Below the pieces are notes generated by a model. The model saw only the letters and a program-made list of their open reading frames with translations, made no database searches and was not told the DNA's origin. Of a DNA stretch of 64,000 nt, positions 1 to 9,717 are shown one piece after another. The DNA is from Deroplatys truncata (lineage: Eukaryota > Arthropoda > Insecta > Mantodea > Mantidae): assembly GCA_030765065.1 (NCBI GenBank), contig CM060977.1, positions 93,699,795-93,763,794 of the forward strand, written 5' to 3'. How positions within the stretch are numbered: position 1 is the stretch's first letter; each line of letters opens with the position of its first letter. The translations under genes and the position numbers were made by a program.

Positions 1-514
1 TTTTTCTTATATTTATGTACCCTTAAATGTGCGTTAGAATTGAACTATTTTCTATTAGTACACTATTCATAACAAGCATGTGCAAAAACATGCACGCCTT
101 GGTGGATGAATTGATGTGAGGGCCTCTCAGGCCCAAGTTCTACCAGAAATTATTCATATTTTCTTCATACCATGTCTGTAGTATAAAAAAGTAAATAAAT
201 AAAATGTGCGCAGAGGACAGAAGCGGCTCTGAAAATGTGTAGAACACAGCCTTCGAGCCTCAGCTGCATTTTGATGAGTCTCCACACAGATCGTAACCAT
301 ATCCATGTGTTCGTTACTGGGAAGATTGCCTTTTTGTCTGAATGATCTGGCTCGAACTGCAAGCAAGCATGCGACGCCACGTAAACACCTGCAAACAGCA
401 GCACTACCTCAGTGACATTTTACTTTGTTCCTGCACTGCCCCTTTGAACAGCAGTGATGCGGTAGCTTCTTTTCGACCTATGTATGCCGGAAACATACTG
501 CAAAAGATGGCTTG
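1..514. other. AT-rich sequence, no feature recognised
   Basis: No gene, terminal repeat or known repeat was recognised here. Short open frames exist on both strands but have no start context, family resemblance or codon signal that I can support. The G element piece begins at its right edge. Confidence 0.5.
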
Positions 515-1091
515 TTTGAGATACGTGGTACTAACGGATATGTCTGAAACAGCTAATGGCACACAAAATTTGTATGAAATAAACTGTGTGTTTTAAAGAG
601 ATCGGCATTTTCATTGTAGTACGTTTTCGTCTATCGCTTAAAGTTTACCAATTATACGGGATTATACAAAACTTCTTTCGAATGAAGAAGGCTTCACAGG
701 TTATTCCCAGAAAACTCAACACATCATTTTACTTTTCATGTAAGTATCATTGATATATGACATTTTAATCAAAGCCCTTAGAGACATTTTTTAGAAAAGC
801 AAAGATTTCGGAAATGTTTCATATAAAGGATAGTTAGAACTGGTGGGATTTTCTTGAAAATCCTCGTCTCACATCTTTGAAAAAACTGAGCTTAAATACC
901 AAATTTTGTCTTTAACGGCTTTTTTACTTTGAGTTGTGCTGTTCGCATACGCTCACACACACACACACACACACACACATGCTTATAAAAATGCTTTATT
1001 TTGTATTAATGGGTCTCAAAACATGGATTTCCGGTGAAATTCTGCTATCGAATTTTTAGGTGTAATGTAATACTTCCTCCTCTTATTATAG
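515..1091 (+). mobile_element. G element (G-B), 3' two thirds
   Basis: Partial copy of the abundant non-coding G repeat. It enters at the segment around the conserved GTGTGTTTTAAAGAGATC block, passes CCCAGAAAAYTCAA, the AAAGGATAGTT block, TTCTTGAAAATC, a (CA)n tract at 951-980 and the CCGGTGAAAT block near the 3' end. The terminal hairpin is lost: the copy stops at TTATTATAG, where a SINE begins. The 5' third is absent. Confidence 0.8.
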
Positions 1092-1095
1092 GTAA

Positions 1096-1490
1096 GCAGT
1101 ACCAACTGAGGTGGTACAACGTAAGATGTAAGTCTCGCATTCAGGATGTTCTGGGTTCGATTTCCGTCGATCGCTTACACTAATCTGGGTTTCTCGTGGT
1201 TTTCCCTGATTGATAGGCTAATATCGGATTGATTTATCATCTACCATGATTTCCTTTTCATCATTTCCCTTTAATTCCGTTTCCTTCCCACACTTAAGAT
1301 GTGCTTGTAGGTTTCGTAGCCTGTGGCGGTGCCGGACAAATGGTGCGGATACTTGCTCAAAGCAAAGAGTACTCCCCGTGCACACTGGAGGGTTGTTTGA
1401 TCGTCCATCGTCCTCTGTAGGCAGCTCCAACACTGGGAAGTGTCTTCAAGCCTGCAAGTGATAGGGTCTTCCGCGTGTCTCTATGGTCTG
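1096..1490 (+). repeat. tRNA-derived SINE, family S2
   Basis: The head carries a Pol III box-B-like GGGTTCGATTTCC after CTCGCATTCAGGATGTTCT. It is followed by the S2 body: a TTTTCCCTGATTGATAGGCTAAT block (GGTCGGTAGGAGAATGC in the relative at 34.9 kb), a run of pyrimidine-rich ATTTCC/TCCTT, then a GC-richer block with TGGCGGTGCCGGACAAATGGTGCGG. The same order occurs at 34885-35290, 53460-53825, 55605-56100 and 57480-58040. No protein is encoded. The 3' limit is approximate. Confidence 0.7.
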
Positions 1491-1689
1491 TTGTCTCTCA
1501 GATGTTGGAATTGCCCTCAAATAAAAGATTTGTAGCTCAGTTTGAATCCCTGCATGAGAGTGAATTCGCTGTAAGGAAGTTAGCCTAGTGAATCAAAAAG
1601 AAAATTAGCAGGAAAGGAAACCTGACCCAAGGCGCTTCATCTGATAAAAAGGTCAACTTATACTTGCTTTAGAGGAGTTGGCATTTACG
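1491..1689. other. Spacer, nothing recognised
   Basis: Short stretch between a SINE and the left inverted repeat of the interrupted transposon. I see no gene or repeat structure in it. Confidence 0.4.
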
Positions 1690-1861
1690 GGGAGAACCAA
1701 AAGCCTACGAACAGGCTGCGCGGCATTTTTCTTGTCCGCGTTCTCGGCGGTCGTTGCCGTCTGGTGCTATCATAGAAAGGCGCCACTTTATGAAAGTGTG
1801 CTTGAGGACAGAATTACTAGTAGAGATTTGTGGCGCCCTCGGTCCCCCGACCTAACCCCCT
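1690..1861 (+). mobile_element. Deleted DD(D) transposon, left part with inverted repeat
   Basis: Left half of a DNA transposon split by the LTR retrotransposon. An inverted repeat at about 1690-1784 pairs with 7793-7885 (shared GGCTGCGCGG, TTGCCGT and CTATCATAGAAAGGCGC). It is followed directly by the last third of a transposase frame: 1800-1861 reads LEDRITSRDLWRPRSPDLTP. That is the third-aspartate region of the Tc1/mariner-superfamily transposases whose N-terminus is the DUF4817 type. The N-terminal two thirds are missing, so this was already a non-autonomous deletion copy. The frame continues after the LTR element at 7540. Confidence 0.8.
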
Positions 1862-2780
1862 TGACGCTGACCTCTGACTCATCAGCTGTGGTGTTCCTGG
1901 CAGTTGCTTCAATGGACTCAGAGTCCTGGGTTCGTTGGTTGGATGGCAGGGATTTGGGGTTTGATTCGGTAGAGCTGAGGTTCTTGTTTTTCAGGGGTGG
2001 TGACACTGCCTTGATGAGATTAATAATACTGCCGGAGAAGTTTGGGTGATATCTTTATTTTGTTACGTAGATTCCTATCTGGTCAACCCGCCACCTTCGT
2101 CGTCGAAACCACTGTTATTCTTATTACTCTCGAAGTCGCTACTTATGTGTTTCTCCGACTAGCCCTCGAATTGCCTAGATTTCACAACTTCACTTTTACG
2201 CTATAAATCTTCTGATTATTTTGTTCTAATTCTGTTTCGTCGCGTCCTCGTGGTTAATTTGTACCGGAATGTGCCTCGGCCGTTGTCATGGTTAGTTTGT
2301 CCCCAAAAGTCTCGGCGTGTCTTTCCTCCTTCGCGCCTTTCGCCAAACTCTAGAATTTTCCCCTCTCCCTTTCTTAAGTTTCGTTCTGTTTTAAGTTCAA
2401 ACGTATCATGTGATGCCTACGCGATCTTTCGATTGGCTATAATTTTTGTTTCATGATTTTTTTTTTGTTATTGGCTACCCCCACGTGACAACTTTCACAT
2501 CTGCTTCTCACAGCTTATTTTGAGTTTTAAAATCTTCCCCCGAACATTCTTAGATCGTAGATAAGGCACATCTACTTCCTCACCCTTTTAAGCCTTGGGA
2601 ACCGTTGTAAACCCTGTCCGAGCCAAAAGTATAAAGGCGAGACTTCCGGTATGCAGGTTCGTTGACCATCGCAGGTAAAATACCTCTGCTTCGAGGAAGC
2701 AAACTTTGTTTCTCTGTCTTTCCTCCAAAACCCATTTCTAACATGAATTCAGCACATTTTCGTCGCTATGTTCGATCGTA

Positions 2781-2844
<64 letters not shown>

Positions 2845-2871
2845 TCTCCTGGGTCTCGATAACCAGCTTCA
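1862..2871 (-). repeat. 3' LTR of the gypsy-like element
   Basis: 1010-bp LTR. The ends read TGACGCTGAC...CCAGCTTCA on the plus strand. It contains an (ATT)n array (about 2780-2844) that is two units longer than in the other LTR and a T-run one base shorter. On the minus (sense) strand an AATAAA lies at about 2053-2058, about 190 bases from the LTR end, a reasonable polyadenylation signal. A TATAAAGG near 2629 lies on the opposite strand and may be fortuitous. Confidence 0.9.
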
Positions 2872-3489
2872 TATGCCCTGACGGTAAACTTATCATCGGA
2901 CCTTTAGGTTGGATGATGGGTTTATCGTTAATGTCCCATCTAAGCTAATCTAAAGTCCCTCTCTCCCTCTATTCCTTTCATTTATCATTTTATTTATTTA
3001 TTCATTCATTTATTTAGTCAGTGGCTTACGACGATTTGATGGCGAGCCCACCGTTACACATTTATTCTGTTCACAATACATTTCAATCACTGTACACAAT
3101 ACAATTTCAAGTTTACACAAGTATTTTCACCAAGTAAAAGAAAAACAATCTACATAATATCTGGCCGTCAACAACCAGGCTACAAAACATTTACATTTAA
3201 GAAGTCTGTTTATACACACAATACTGGTTTTCTTGAGGCTATTAGCAGCCTCCACACTCAAGACACCTTTTGATACCTTTTTTTGCCAGGTATACATTCT
3301 GTCCGGTTTTCTTACTCTATATCATTAACATCGTGAATGTCAAGCACACTGTTTTGAACAGGACATCGCTATCCCGAAGCTACCAATTTGTTTGTAAACA
3401 ATGTTCGCATATATGACTTTCCTTACTCGTGTTCCGAGTGCGTTTGTACATTTTCCCTATCCGACTCTACTAAATTTCATTGACCCTGC
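2872..3489 (-). other. 3' untranslated interior of the LTR element
   Basis: Interior between the short second frame and the 3' LTR. No coding motif is visible. A clear polypurine tract next to the LTR is not seen: the minus-strand sequence abutting it is CGTCAGGGCATA. The region may be the scar of a large deletion that removed pol. Confidence 0.5.
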
Positions 3490-3948
3490 TTAAATGGACG
3501 ATTGGAGTTGATATCCCTGTCCCCGAAGGTTTGTGATATCCGATAAGGACCTTTCCAACACATATGCATTCGTCTGTATTCCTTCTTTCTCTTGATGGTT
3601 TAAGCAGTCTGTTGATGCTACATATTCGCGTATACCTGATAGGGTCATGTTTTGATCACTGACTACCTGCAAGTCGTCCGGTCTCTCACCGAAATAAACA
3701 TTTTCATTTTCTGTGTTTAACTCACAATACTGGGGTGCTTGACCTACTTCCGATTCATCAGCTGACTGCAGTGGCGTGCCGTTAAGATCTCTCCCTTCGC
3801 ACAGTTGTTGCGTGAAAATTCTTACCACGTTAATGCCTTTTCCCAATGTGCAAATATTCAATAAAAATGGTTCTTCCTGTATTTTTGTTCTCGTTCCCTG
3901 TGTAATGCGAGAACCTGCGCGCATTCTCCGAGGTTGAGCCTGGGAACG
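3490..3948 (-). CDS. Frame downstream of gag, in phase after a TAG
   Basis: About 150 codons in the same frame as gag, separated from it only by the TAG at 3949-3951. An ATG at 3924 would give 144 residues. The protein is polar and acidic (for example TPLQSADESEVGQ) with no protease DTG/DSG, zinc knuckle or polymerase motif that I can see. It could be a readthrough extension of gag, a remnant of a protease/pol fusion, or simply open by chance. The in-phase arrangement recalls retroviral gag-TAG-pol, but nothing here proves suppression. Confidence 0.4.
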   Translation of the reverse strand, partial: RSQAQPRRMRAGSRITQGTRTKIQEEPFLLNICTLGKGINVVRIFTQQLCEGRDLNGTPLQSADESEVGQAPQYCELNTENENVYFGERPDDLQVVSDQNMTLSGIREYVASTDCLNHQEKEGIQTNAYVLERSLSDITNLRGQGYQLQSSI

Positions 3949-6159
3949 CTACAATTCTTCCTGTCTCCAGTTTTCCGACCGTCGTGGCCACGATCCTTGA
4001 CTGGGGCCTATCCCTTGGCCTATGCTTTGTCCTGCCATTGCCCCGCTTCGGTGACCTATCGCGTCATCCATTTCGCGGTGGACATTTTGCGGCTGTCGTG
4101 TCTGTGATAGATACGCGCTCGGCGTCCATGCGTAGCTGTACGTAGGCCTGCTTGAGAGCCCATGGTCCTCATCTCTACGTCGTGGGGTCGCTGGCCGGCT
4201 TGGAGGTGTTCTTGGCCTGTTCGGAGGTGTCCTTGGCCTGTTCGGGGGAGTTTCTGGGCAATTCGGAGGCGTTCTTGGCCTGTTCGGAGGTGTCCTAGGC
4301 CTGCCCGGGGTGTTTCCAGGTCGGTTCGGGGGAGTTTCTGGGCGGTTCGGAGGCGTTCTTGGCCTATCCGCTGTTCCACCGTGGAGGTTATTTCCCCAGT
4401 GTTGTCTACTATTCGCCGGGTACCTGGAGAATCTCAGGTAGTGAACGGGATACGCCTCATGTTGCCTCGGTGGCCTACCCGTGCCCGTTTGGTTCCAGGG
4501 CCTATAGCTTCTCTCCCGATTTCTTGCAAATGGCTCTTGATAACGCTGTCGGACTGTGGAGTAGTTGTTCAACGCACCTTGTGCCCTCGTCCCATCATTA
4601 CGATGCGAATTTATCCGATCACTGTGTCTGCCTTCAGTCCTGATTCTGGGCCTATCTTCTTCCCGCGTTCCGTACCCCTGCAGAGCGGTAAGTAGTTCAA
4701 TGGCTTCGCTCAGCGTCCTCGGGCGTGCTACCACGAGGTGATGACGTATAACGTCTGGGAAGTGTCGTGTCAGGAGGGATACAAATTCACCTTCGGGCAT
4801 CGGTGGGTCCAGGAGTTGGCTTAATTGGCCGAGTCGCAAGAAGTAGTCAACCATCGACTCACGCTTCTCATCCCTGTATCGGCCATTATTTATTTCTGCG
4901 CGCACTCTGTACTGTGCAACGCCACTCCAATATTTTTCCAAAAATGCAGACCTAAAATGTTCATATTGTGCATGCTCGCCTACCGTCAATCGAAACCAAC
5001 TCAGGGACGGGCCTATCAAGCTCCTTTTTATAATTACCATTTTGTAACGGTCGGGAATTCCCCTAAGCGCGAAATAAGATTCGAGGTCATTAATGAACTG
5101 CTTCGCATTATCGACTTCACTGTTGAACTTGGGGATTGGCAGTTCATTCAAAAATTGTATAGGTATATTGCATTGTTGCAGAGGCCCTACGGTGCTTGAC
5201 ATTTCACTTGCCGGGTGCGGTGAGGCCGAAGGAGTGCAGGCAGGTTCGTTCGACCTCGGTTCGCTACTCGGGTTGTTACACTGGAACGACGAAAGCGCGG
5301 AAACCTGAGAGGTAATTCGCGCGTCCGTGGCTCCCTGGGGTCGCGGTTCGATTTCCGCTAGTGCGTCCCTGCGAGCATTGACGGTCTGTGTCAGTTCCTC
5401 CCTTAATTTAGCGATCTCGCTTATCTGCGAGCTACTCTGTGCCTCTATGGTCTCCCTTATTTTGTTAATTTTATCATTTACCCCTGCTTCCACTGCCTGC
5501 TGCTTATTCTGTAATGCTACACAGACTGTCATTGCTTCTTCCCTTGCCTTATCACTAATTGTACATATTAAGTTTTCATTGCTTACAATTTGTTGTGCCC
5601 TGATGGCGTCTATTTCCACGACAAGTTCCTTCCTTACTACCTCTACACTATTCTGTGTTGCTTTTAATTCGTTTCTTATATATTCTACATCCTCGTAGAT
5701 TACATTTTGACTTGCTCTAATTTCTAACAAGACACCCTGTATTTTATTTTCTAAGCCCTGACTGATTTCCTTATGTTGGATGCTTAATTGTGAGGCTATC
5801 TGCTGCTGCAATGTTTGTTCTTGGGTGGACAATTGTTGTTTTAGTGTTTGCTCCTGTTCTGATAATCGTTGAGTCAGTGTTTGCCCAAGTGTTTGCTCTT
5901 GTTCTGATAATCGTTGAGTCAGAGTTTGCCCTATTGTTCGCTCTTGTTCTGATATTTTAGTGTTGAGGAGGCTCAATTGAGCCAACATTTGTTGCATCAT
6001 TTCGCTCGTGTTAAGTGATCCGGTAACTTGGTTTCCTAATGTTTCGCTAACTCCGTTTTCTACACCTACCCGCGTGCTATTGTTAGTGAAATTTTCCCCT
6101 TGTTCATTGCTATTACCTTCCATATCGTTGCCGGTTAATTTCTTGCTTCTTAACAGCAT
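3949..6159 (-). CDS. gag: Retrotransposon Gag polyprotein, 736 residues
   Basis: Structural protein expected to form the particle that packages element RNA. Residues about 55-275 are a long coiled coil with glutamine-rich tandem heptads (the repeated SEQEQTLGQTLTQRL block, about 70-120). Residues about 338-490 match the Retrotrans_gag fold (NELPIPKF, then ALRGIPDRYK, SWF and YWSGVAQYRVR). Residues about 598-658 are a proline/arginine repeat of the TPPNRP type. The rest is arginine-rich and may bind RNA; no CCHC knuckle is visible. The ATG at 6159 is the first in a long frame and lies about 370 bp inside the 5' LTR. The frame is intact, consistent with the youth of the insertion. Its antisense strand is also open (4162-4695) because of the repeats. 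Confidence 0.9.
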   Translation of the reverse strand: MLLRSKKLTGNDMEGNSNEQGENFTNNSTRVGVENGVSETLGNQVTGSLNTSEMMQQMLAQLSLLNTKISEQERTIGQTLTQRLSEQEQTLGQTLTQRLSEQEQTLKQQLSTQEQTLQQQIASQLSIQHKEISQGLENKIQGVLLEIRASQNVIYEDVEYIRNELKATQNSVEVVRKELVVEIDAIRAQQIVSNENLICTISDKAREEAMTVCVALQNKQQAVEAGVNDKINKIRETIEAQSSSQISEIAKLREELTQTVNARRDALAEIEPRPQGATDARITSQVSALSSFQCNNPSSEPRSNEPACTPSASPHPASEMSSTVGPLQQCNIPIQFLNELPIPKFNSEVDNAKQFINDLESYFALRGIPDRYKMVIIKRSLIGPSLSWFRLTVGEHAQYEHFRSAFLEKYWSGVAQYRVRAEINNGRYRDEKRESMVDYFLRLGQLSQLLDPPMPEGEFVSLLTRHFPDVIRHHLVVARPRTLSEAIELLTALQGYGTREEDRPRIRTEGRHSDRINSHRNDGTRAQGALNNYSTVRQRYQEPFARNRERSYRPWNQTGTGRPPRQHEAYPVHYLRFSRYPANSRQHWGNNLHGGTADRPRTPPNRPETPPNRPGNTPGRPRTPPNRPRTPPNCPETPPNRPRTPPNRPRTPPSRPATPRRRDEDHGLSSRPTYSYAWTPSAYLSQTRQPQNVHREMDDAIGHRSGAMAGQSIGQGIGPSQGSWPRRSENWRQEEL
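4180..4370 (-). repeat. Tandem repeats coding TPPNRP in gag
   Basis: Imperfect tandem units of about 24-30 bp, recognisable on the plus strand as CGGTTCGGAGGCGTTCTTGG and variants. They encode a proline-rich spacer in the Gag C-terminal half. Copy number is likely to vary between insertions. Confidence 0.8.
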
Positions 6160-6502
6160 TTACGTACATACATAACCCAGTTTACTTATATCTATTGCAT
6201 ATACACTCCCTTCCAAAATTTTATTAACCTATGTATCATGCAGTTAACACTTACTCGGTGCTGGGTTGAGCTGCTGCGAAGTGTTGTAATAGTTCACAAA
6301 ACACTTCACTACACTTACACTTTTTGAACACTGATGCTGTCTGCGCTGAATGTCTGCTTCCTCGTTGTAATGGAGCGGCGTCGATGTCGCTTGTTGCCCC
6401 ACGTCTATCGGTACACTCTGCTGCTGGTGGTTGCTGATGTCGTCATCGGCGTCGTCTTCCTTCCGTTGTCGGTTCTCCGGGTGCGTTATCCGCTGGCAGT
6501 AT

Positions 6503-6528
6503 TTCGAGCCCCAACGTAGTGGGCGCCA
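6503..6528 (-). other. tRNA primer-binding site
   Basis: Read on the minus strand, two bases after the 5' LTR, the sequence starts TGGCGCCCACTACGTTGGGG. It begins with the TGG expected opposite a tRNA CCA tail, and its complement resembles a T-arm plus acceptor stem (TTCGAGCCCC...GGGCGCCA). Position and sequence both fit minus-strand primer binding. I cannot name the tRNA with confidence. Confidence 0.8.
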
Positions 6529-6530
6529 AA

Positions 6531-7450
6531 TGACGCTGACCTCTGACTCATCAGCTGTGGTGTTCCTGGCAGTTGCTTCAATGGACTCAGAGTCCTGGGT
6601 TCGTTGGTTGGATGGCAGGGATTTGGGGTTTGATTCGGTAGAGCTGAGGTTCTTGTTTTTCAGGGGTGGTGACACTGCCTTGATGAGATTAATAATACTG
6701 CCGGAGAAGTTTGGGTGATATCTTTATTTTGTTACGTAGATTCCTATCTGGTCAACCCGCCACCTTCGTCGTCGAAACCACTGTTATTCTTATTACTCTC
6801 GAAGTCGCTACTTATGTGTTTCTCCGACTAGCCCTCGAATTGCCTAGATTTCACAACTTCACTTTTACGCTATAAATCTTCTGATTATTTTGTTCTAATT
6901 CTGTTTCGTCGCGTCCTCGTGGTTAATTTGTACCGGAATGTGCCTCGGCCGTTGTCATGGTTAGTTTGTCCCCAAAAGTCTCGGCGTGTCTTTCCTCCTT
7001 CGCGCCTTTCGCCAAACTCTAGAATTTTCCCCTCTCCCTTTCTTAAGTTTCGTTCTGTTTTAAGTTCAAACGTATCATGTGATGCCTACGCGATCTTTCG
7101 ATTGGCTATAATTTTTGTTTCATGATTTTTTTTTTTGTTATTGGCTACCCCCACGTGACAACTTTCACATCTGCTTCTCACAGCTTATTTTGAGTTTTAA
7201 AATCTTCCCCCGAACATTCTTAGATCGTAGATAAGGCACATCTACTTCCTCACCCTTTTAAGCCTTGGGAACCGTTGTAAACCCTGTCCGAGCCAAAAGT
7301 ATAAAGGCGAGACTTCCGGTATGCAGGTTCGTTGACCATCGCAGGTAAAATACCTCTGCTTCGAGGAAGCAAACTTTGTTTCTCTGTCTTTCCTCCAAAA
7401 CCCATTTCTAACATGAATTCAGCACATTTTCGTCGCTATGTTCGATCGTA

Positions 7451-7508
<58 letters not shown>

Positions 7509-7535
7509 TCTCCTGGGTCTCGATAACCAGCTTCA
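6531..7535 (-). repeat. 5' LTR of the gypsy-like element
   Basis: 1005-bp LTR next to the primer-binding site. It appears identical to the 3' LTR outside the (ATT)n array (about 7450-7508) and one T-run. The right end CCAGCTTCA is followed by the CCCT target duplication. The promoter should lie here on the minus strand; I could not define a transcription start. Confidence 0.9.
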
Positions 7536-7539
7536 CCCT

Positions 7540-7885
7540 GCGATTTCTTTCTCTGGGGTAACTTAAAACAAAGTGTACAAGACAAACCTACACACTCTGG
7601 AGGAATTAAAACAAAATTCCAGCCAGGAAATTGCCAGCATTTCTCAACGTGAACTACAGCGAGTGATGGATAGTTTCCTAAAGTTGTGTCAAAAATGTAT
7701 GGACAACGACAATGGCAAGTTTCAGCATTTCCTGTCATAAAGTTGGTAAGTAAAGCCTTTAAAAGTAGTTTTAAAAATGTATGATTTCATCCGCGCCTTT
7801 CTATGATAGCGGCAAACGGCAACGAGCGACGAGGATGCGGACAGAAAAACACCGCGCAGCCGGTACGTAGTTCTTTGTCTCTCTC
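7540..7885 (+). pseudogene. Transposase C-terminus and right inverted repeat
   Basis: Continuation of the host transposon after the LTR element. Joined across the insertion, the frame runs from PRSPDLTP into CDFFLWGNLKQSV, the third catalytic aspartate block and its downstream helix. The next part lies in another frame (about 7570-7738, HTLEELKQNSSQEIAS...), ending at a TAA at 7736-7738, so one frameshift is present. The inverted repeat follows at 7793-7885. The copy lacks the first two catalytic aspartates and cannot encode an active enzyme. Confidence 0.8.
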
Positions 7886-8019
7886 TGCAGAATACTGCAT
7901 CATATAGAAAACAAACAAACAAAGGTTATGCTCTAGTTCACAAACAATGTAGGTGCACTTCGTTACTGCCTATGCTACTTCCAGTCCATGACTAACGTCA
8001 CACCTCAAAAGAAAACATT
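7886..8019. other. Spacer, nothing recognised
   Basis: Short AT-rich spacer between the host transposon and the first G element of the next cluster. No feature was seen. Confidence 0.4.
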
Positions 8020-8266
8020 TGGTGTGTTACATTCGCTATGGTCTATTTTTATATAGCCCCTACAAGCAATTCTTAGGAAAGCTTATGTTTCTATCTCCTT
8101 CATGACAATCGAGATAAACCTCTGCAGAAATAGTTTCATTATACATTTGTTGAAGGTACAAAGGAGATAGAGGAAACCGAATCGATAGTCAAATGCTTGC
8201 GTTGAAATTTCATACTCTGTCTATGACATCACGAGAAACAACGAATGAGGACAGAAAATGTAAAAA
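8020..8266 (+). mobile_element. G-B element, 5' fragment
   Basis: The 5' quarter of a G-B copy: GTGTTACATTC opening, ATCGAGATAAACCTCTGCAGAAATAG, GATAGTCAAATG and the ATCACGAGAAACAAC block. It is cut off in an A-run (AATGTAAAAA) where a complete G-A copy begins. The missing 3' part is not found on the other side. Confidence 0.75.
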
Positions 8267-9197
8267 ATCTGATGTGTTACACTCACATGACTTTCTCTAC
8301 TCTTGTACAAACTATTTCTACAAACGCTTATTCTCCATCTCCTTCATGTTAATCGAGATAAACATTTGCAGACTCTATCTTATTGCTAATTTTCTTGTAG
8401 ATGTAAGGGGAATATATATTTACAAGGGCAATATAGAAATACAATAGCCTTTAAGCACATACATATCTCTTAATAGCTGGTCGCTAGGTGCAGCACCATT
8501 CTCTTTGCCACAGATTAATACTCTTTGCATATCCAAGACAAAAAAATGAATAACAAATTTCCATTTGAGAAAATAAGTATTGAAAAATTTAAGGGAATAA
8601 CAAGCAATATCTCGAAAATGGTTCACTCAACAACAAAAATGTATGACATAAATTGTGTATTTGAACGCCATCTACATTTTTTGTGCAGTAAAATTTTGTC
8701 TATCTCTTATGGTTTACCAGTTATGCAAAAGTCATTTACAATGAAGAATACTTTTGGAGACATTCCCAGAAAATTCAAGATATACATTTTATTTGTCATA
8801 AAAATATCTTAAACATATGATATTTTAATAAAAATCGTTGCACAATTTTGAGAAAATTAAAATTTTCGAAAAATCTTCCATGTAAAGGGTAATCTTGGGT
8901 GGGAGGATATTCTTGAAAACCTTCATAAATATGATCCTCCTCGTGCTCCTCCGCCTATGGTGTATAAAATGTCGCCTCGTGTCGCAAGATACTGAACCTA
9001 AATATCAAGTTTGGTGTTTATCCGACTGTTCGTTTCTGAGTTATGCTGTTCACAGACAGACACATAGATATGTTTCCAAAAATGATTTTTTTGGATTCAG
9101 GGGGTCTCAAAACATTATATTTCCGGTGAAATCTTGGTATCGGATTTTTGGGTGGAATACAATACTTCCCCTACTTACTATACGTAGTACAGAAAGT
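8267..9197 (+). mobile_element. G-A element, full length
   Basis: Complete copy. It starts ATCTGATGTGTTACACTCAC then GACTTTCTCTAC; the middle has GATTTTAATAAAAATCG and TCCATGTAAAGGG; the end has the CCGGTGAAAT block and the terminal hairpin TACTATACGTAGTA followed by CAGAAAGT (consensus GAGAAAGT). No reading frame is conserved between copies, so it is non-coding. The CA tract seen in other copies is short here. Confidence 0.85.
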
Positions 9198-9717
9198 AAA
9201 AATCTGATGCGTTACATTCACTTCTCTACCCCCTATCGCTTATTAGTGGGTATATAAACTATTCTTACTAAGGCTTATTTTTATCTACTACGTTTTAATC
9301 CAAATAAACTTTGCAGAAATATATACAATACTCACTTCGTTATGGATACAAAGAGAACTGCGATAGTCAAATGTTTAAGCACTGAACACTATATGCTGGA
9401 TTTAAAATTCCACCGTTTATTGACATCGCGACAAACAACTTAAAATCGACAGCACTTGAAAGAATAGGTATTGAACAAATCGAAGCATTAATAAGGGATA
9501 TCTTCGAAATGGCTTTTGCCACAAAAAATTATGTGTTTTAAAAAGATGTACATTTTTTATGTAGTACGCTTTCCTCCATCGCTTAAAGTTTACTAGTTAT
9601 ACAAGATTATCCAAAATCCCTTCCGAATGAAGTGGACTTCACCGGCTATTCCCAGAATATTGAAGATATACATTTTTTGTTATACAAATATCTTTAATAT
9701 AGGATATTTTAATAAAA

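Larger units (their letters stand above)
1862..7535 (-). mobile_element. Young Ty3/gypsy-like LTR retrotransposon, gag only
   Basis: Complete element bounded by two LTRs (1862-2871 and 6531-7535) that begin TG and end CA on the plus strand. It is flanked by a 4-bp target duplication CCCT (1858-1861 and 7536-7539), as expected for Ty3/gypsy integrases. The tRNA primer site lies 2 bp inside the 5' LTR. The internal region is only 3.66 kb, with a long gag frame and a short downstream frame. I see no protease, reverse transcriptase, RNase H or integrase motifs, so mobility would need proteins from an autonomous relative. The LTRs look identical except for microsatellite and poly-T length, so the insertion is recent. 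Confidence 0.9.

Noticed and set aside
2662-2862. Open frame with a poly-isoleucine tail (also 7332-7526)
   Set aside because: It is produced by the (ATT)n array inside each LTR and has no other support.
2872-3489. A polypurine tract and pol remnants in the gypsy-like element
   Set aside because: I looked for a purine run next to the 3' LTR and for RT, RNase H or integrase motifs on the minus strand and found none I could defend.
4162-4695. Long plus-strand open frame (177 codons)
   Set aside because: It is antisense to the proline-rich repeats of gag; the opposite strand has a clear Gag domain in a longer frame.
8267-9197. G element as a classical TIR transposon (MITE)
   Set aside because: The inverted motif is terminal at the 3' end but about 20 bases inside at the 5' end, and no constant target duplication could be defined.
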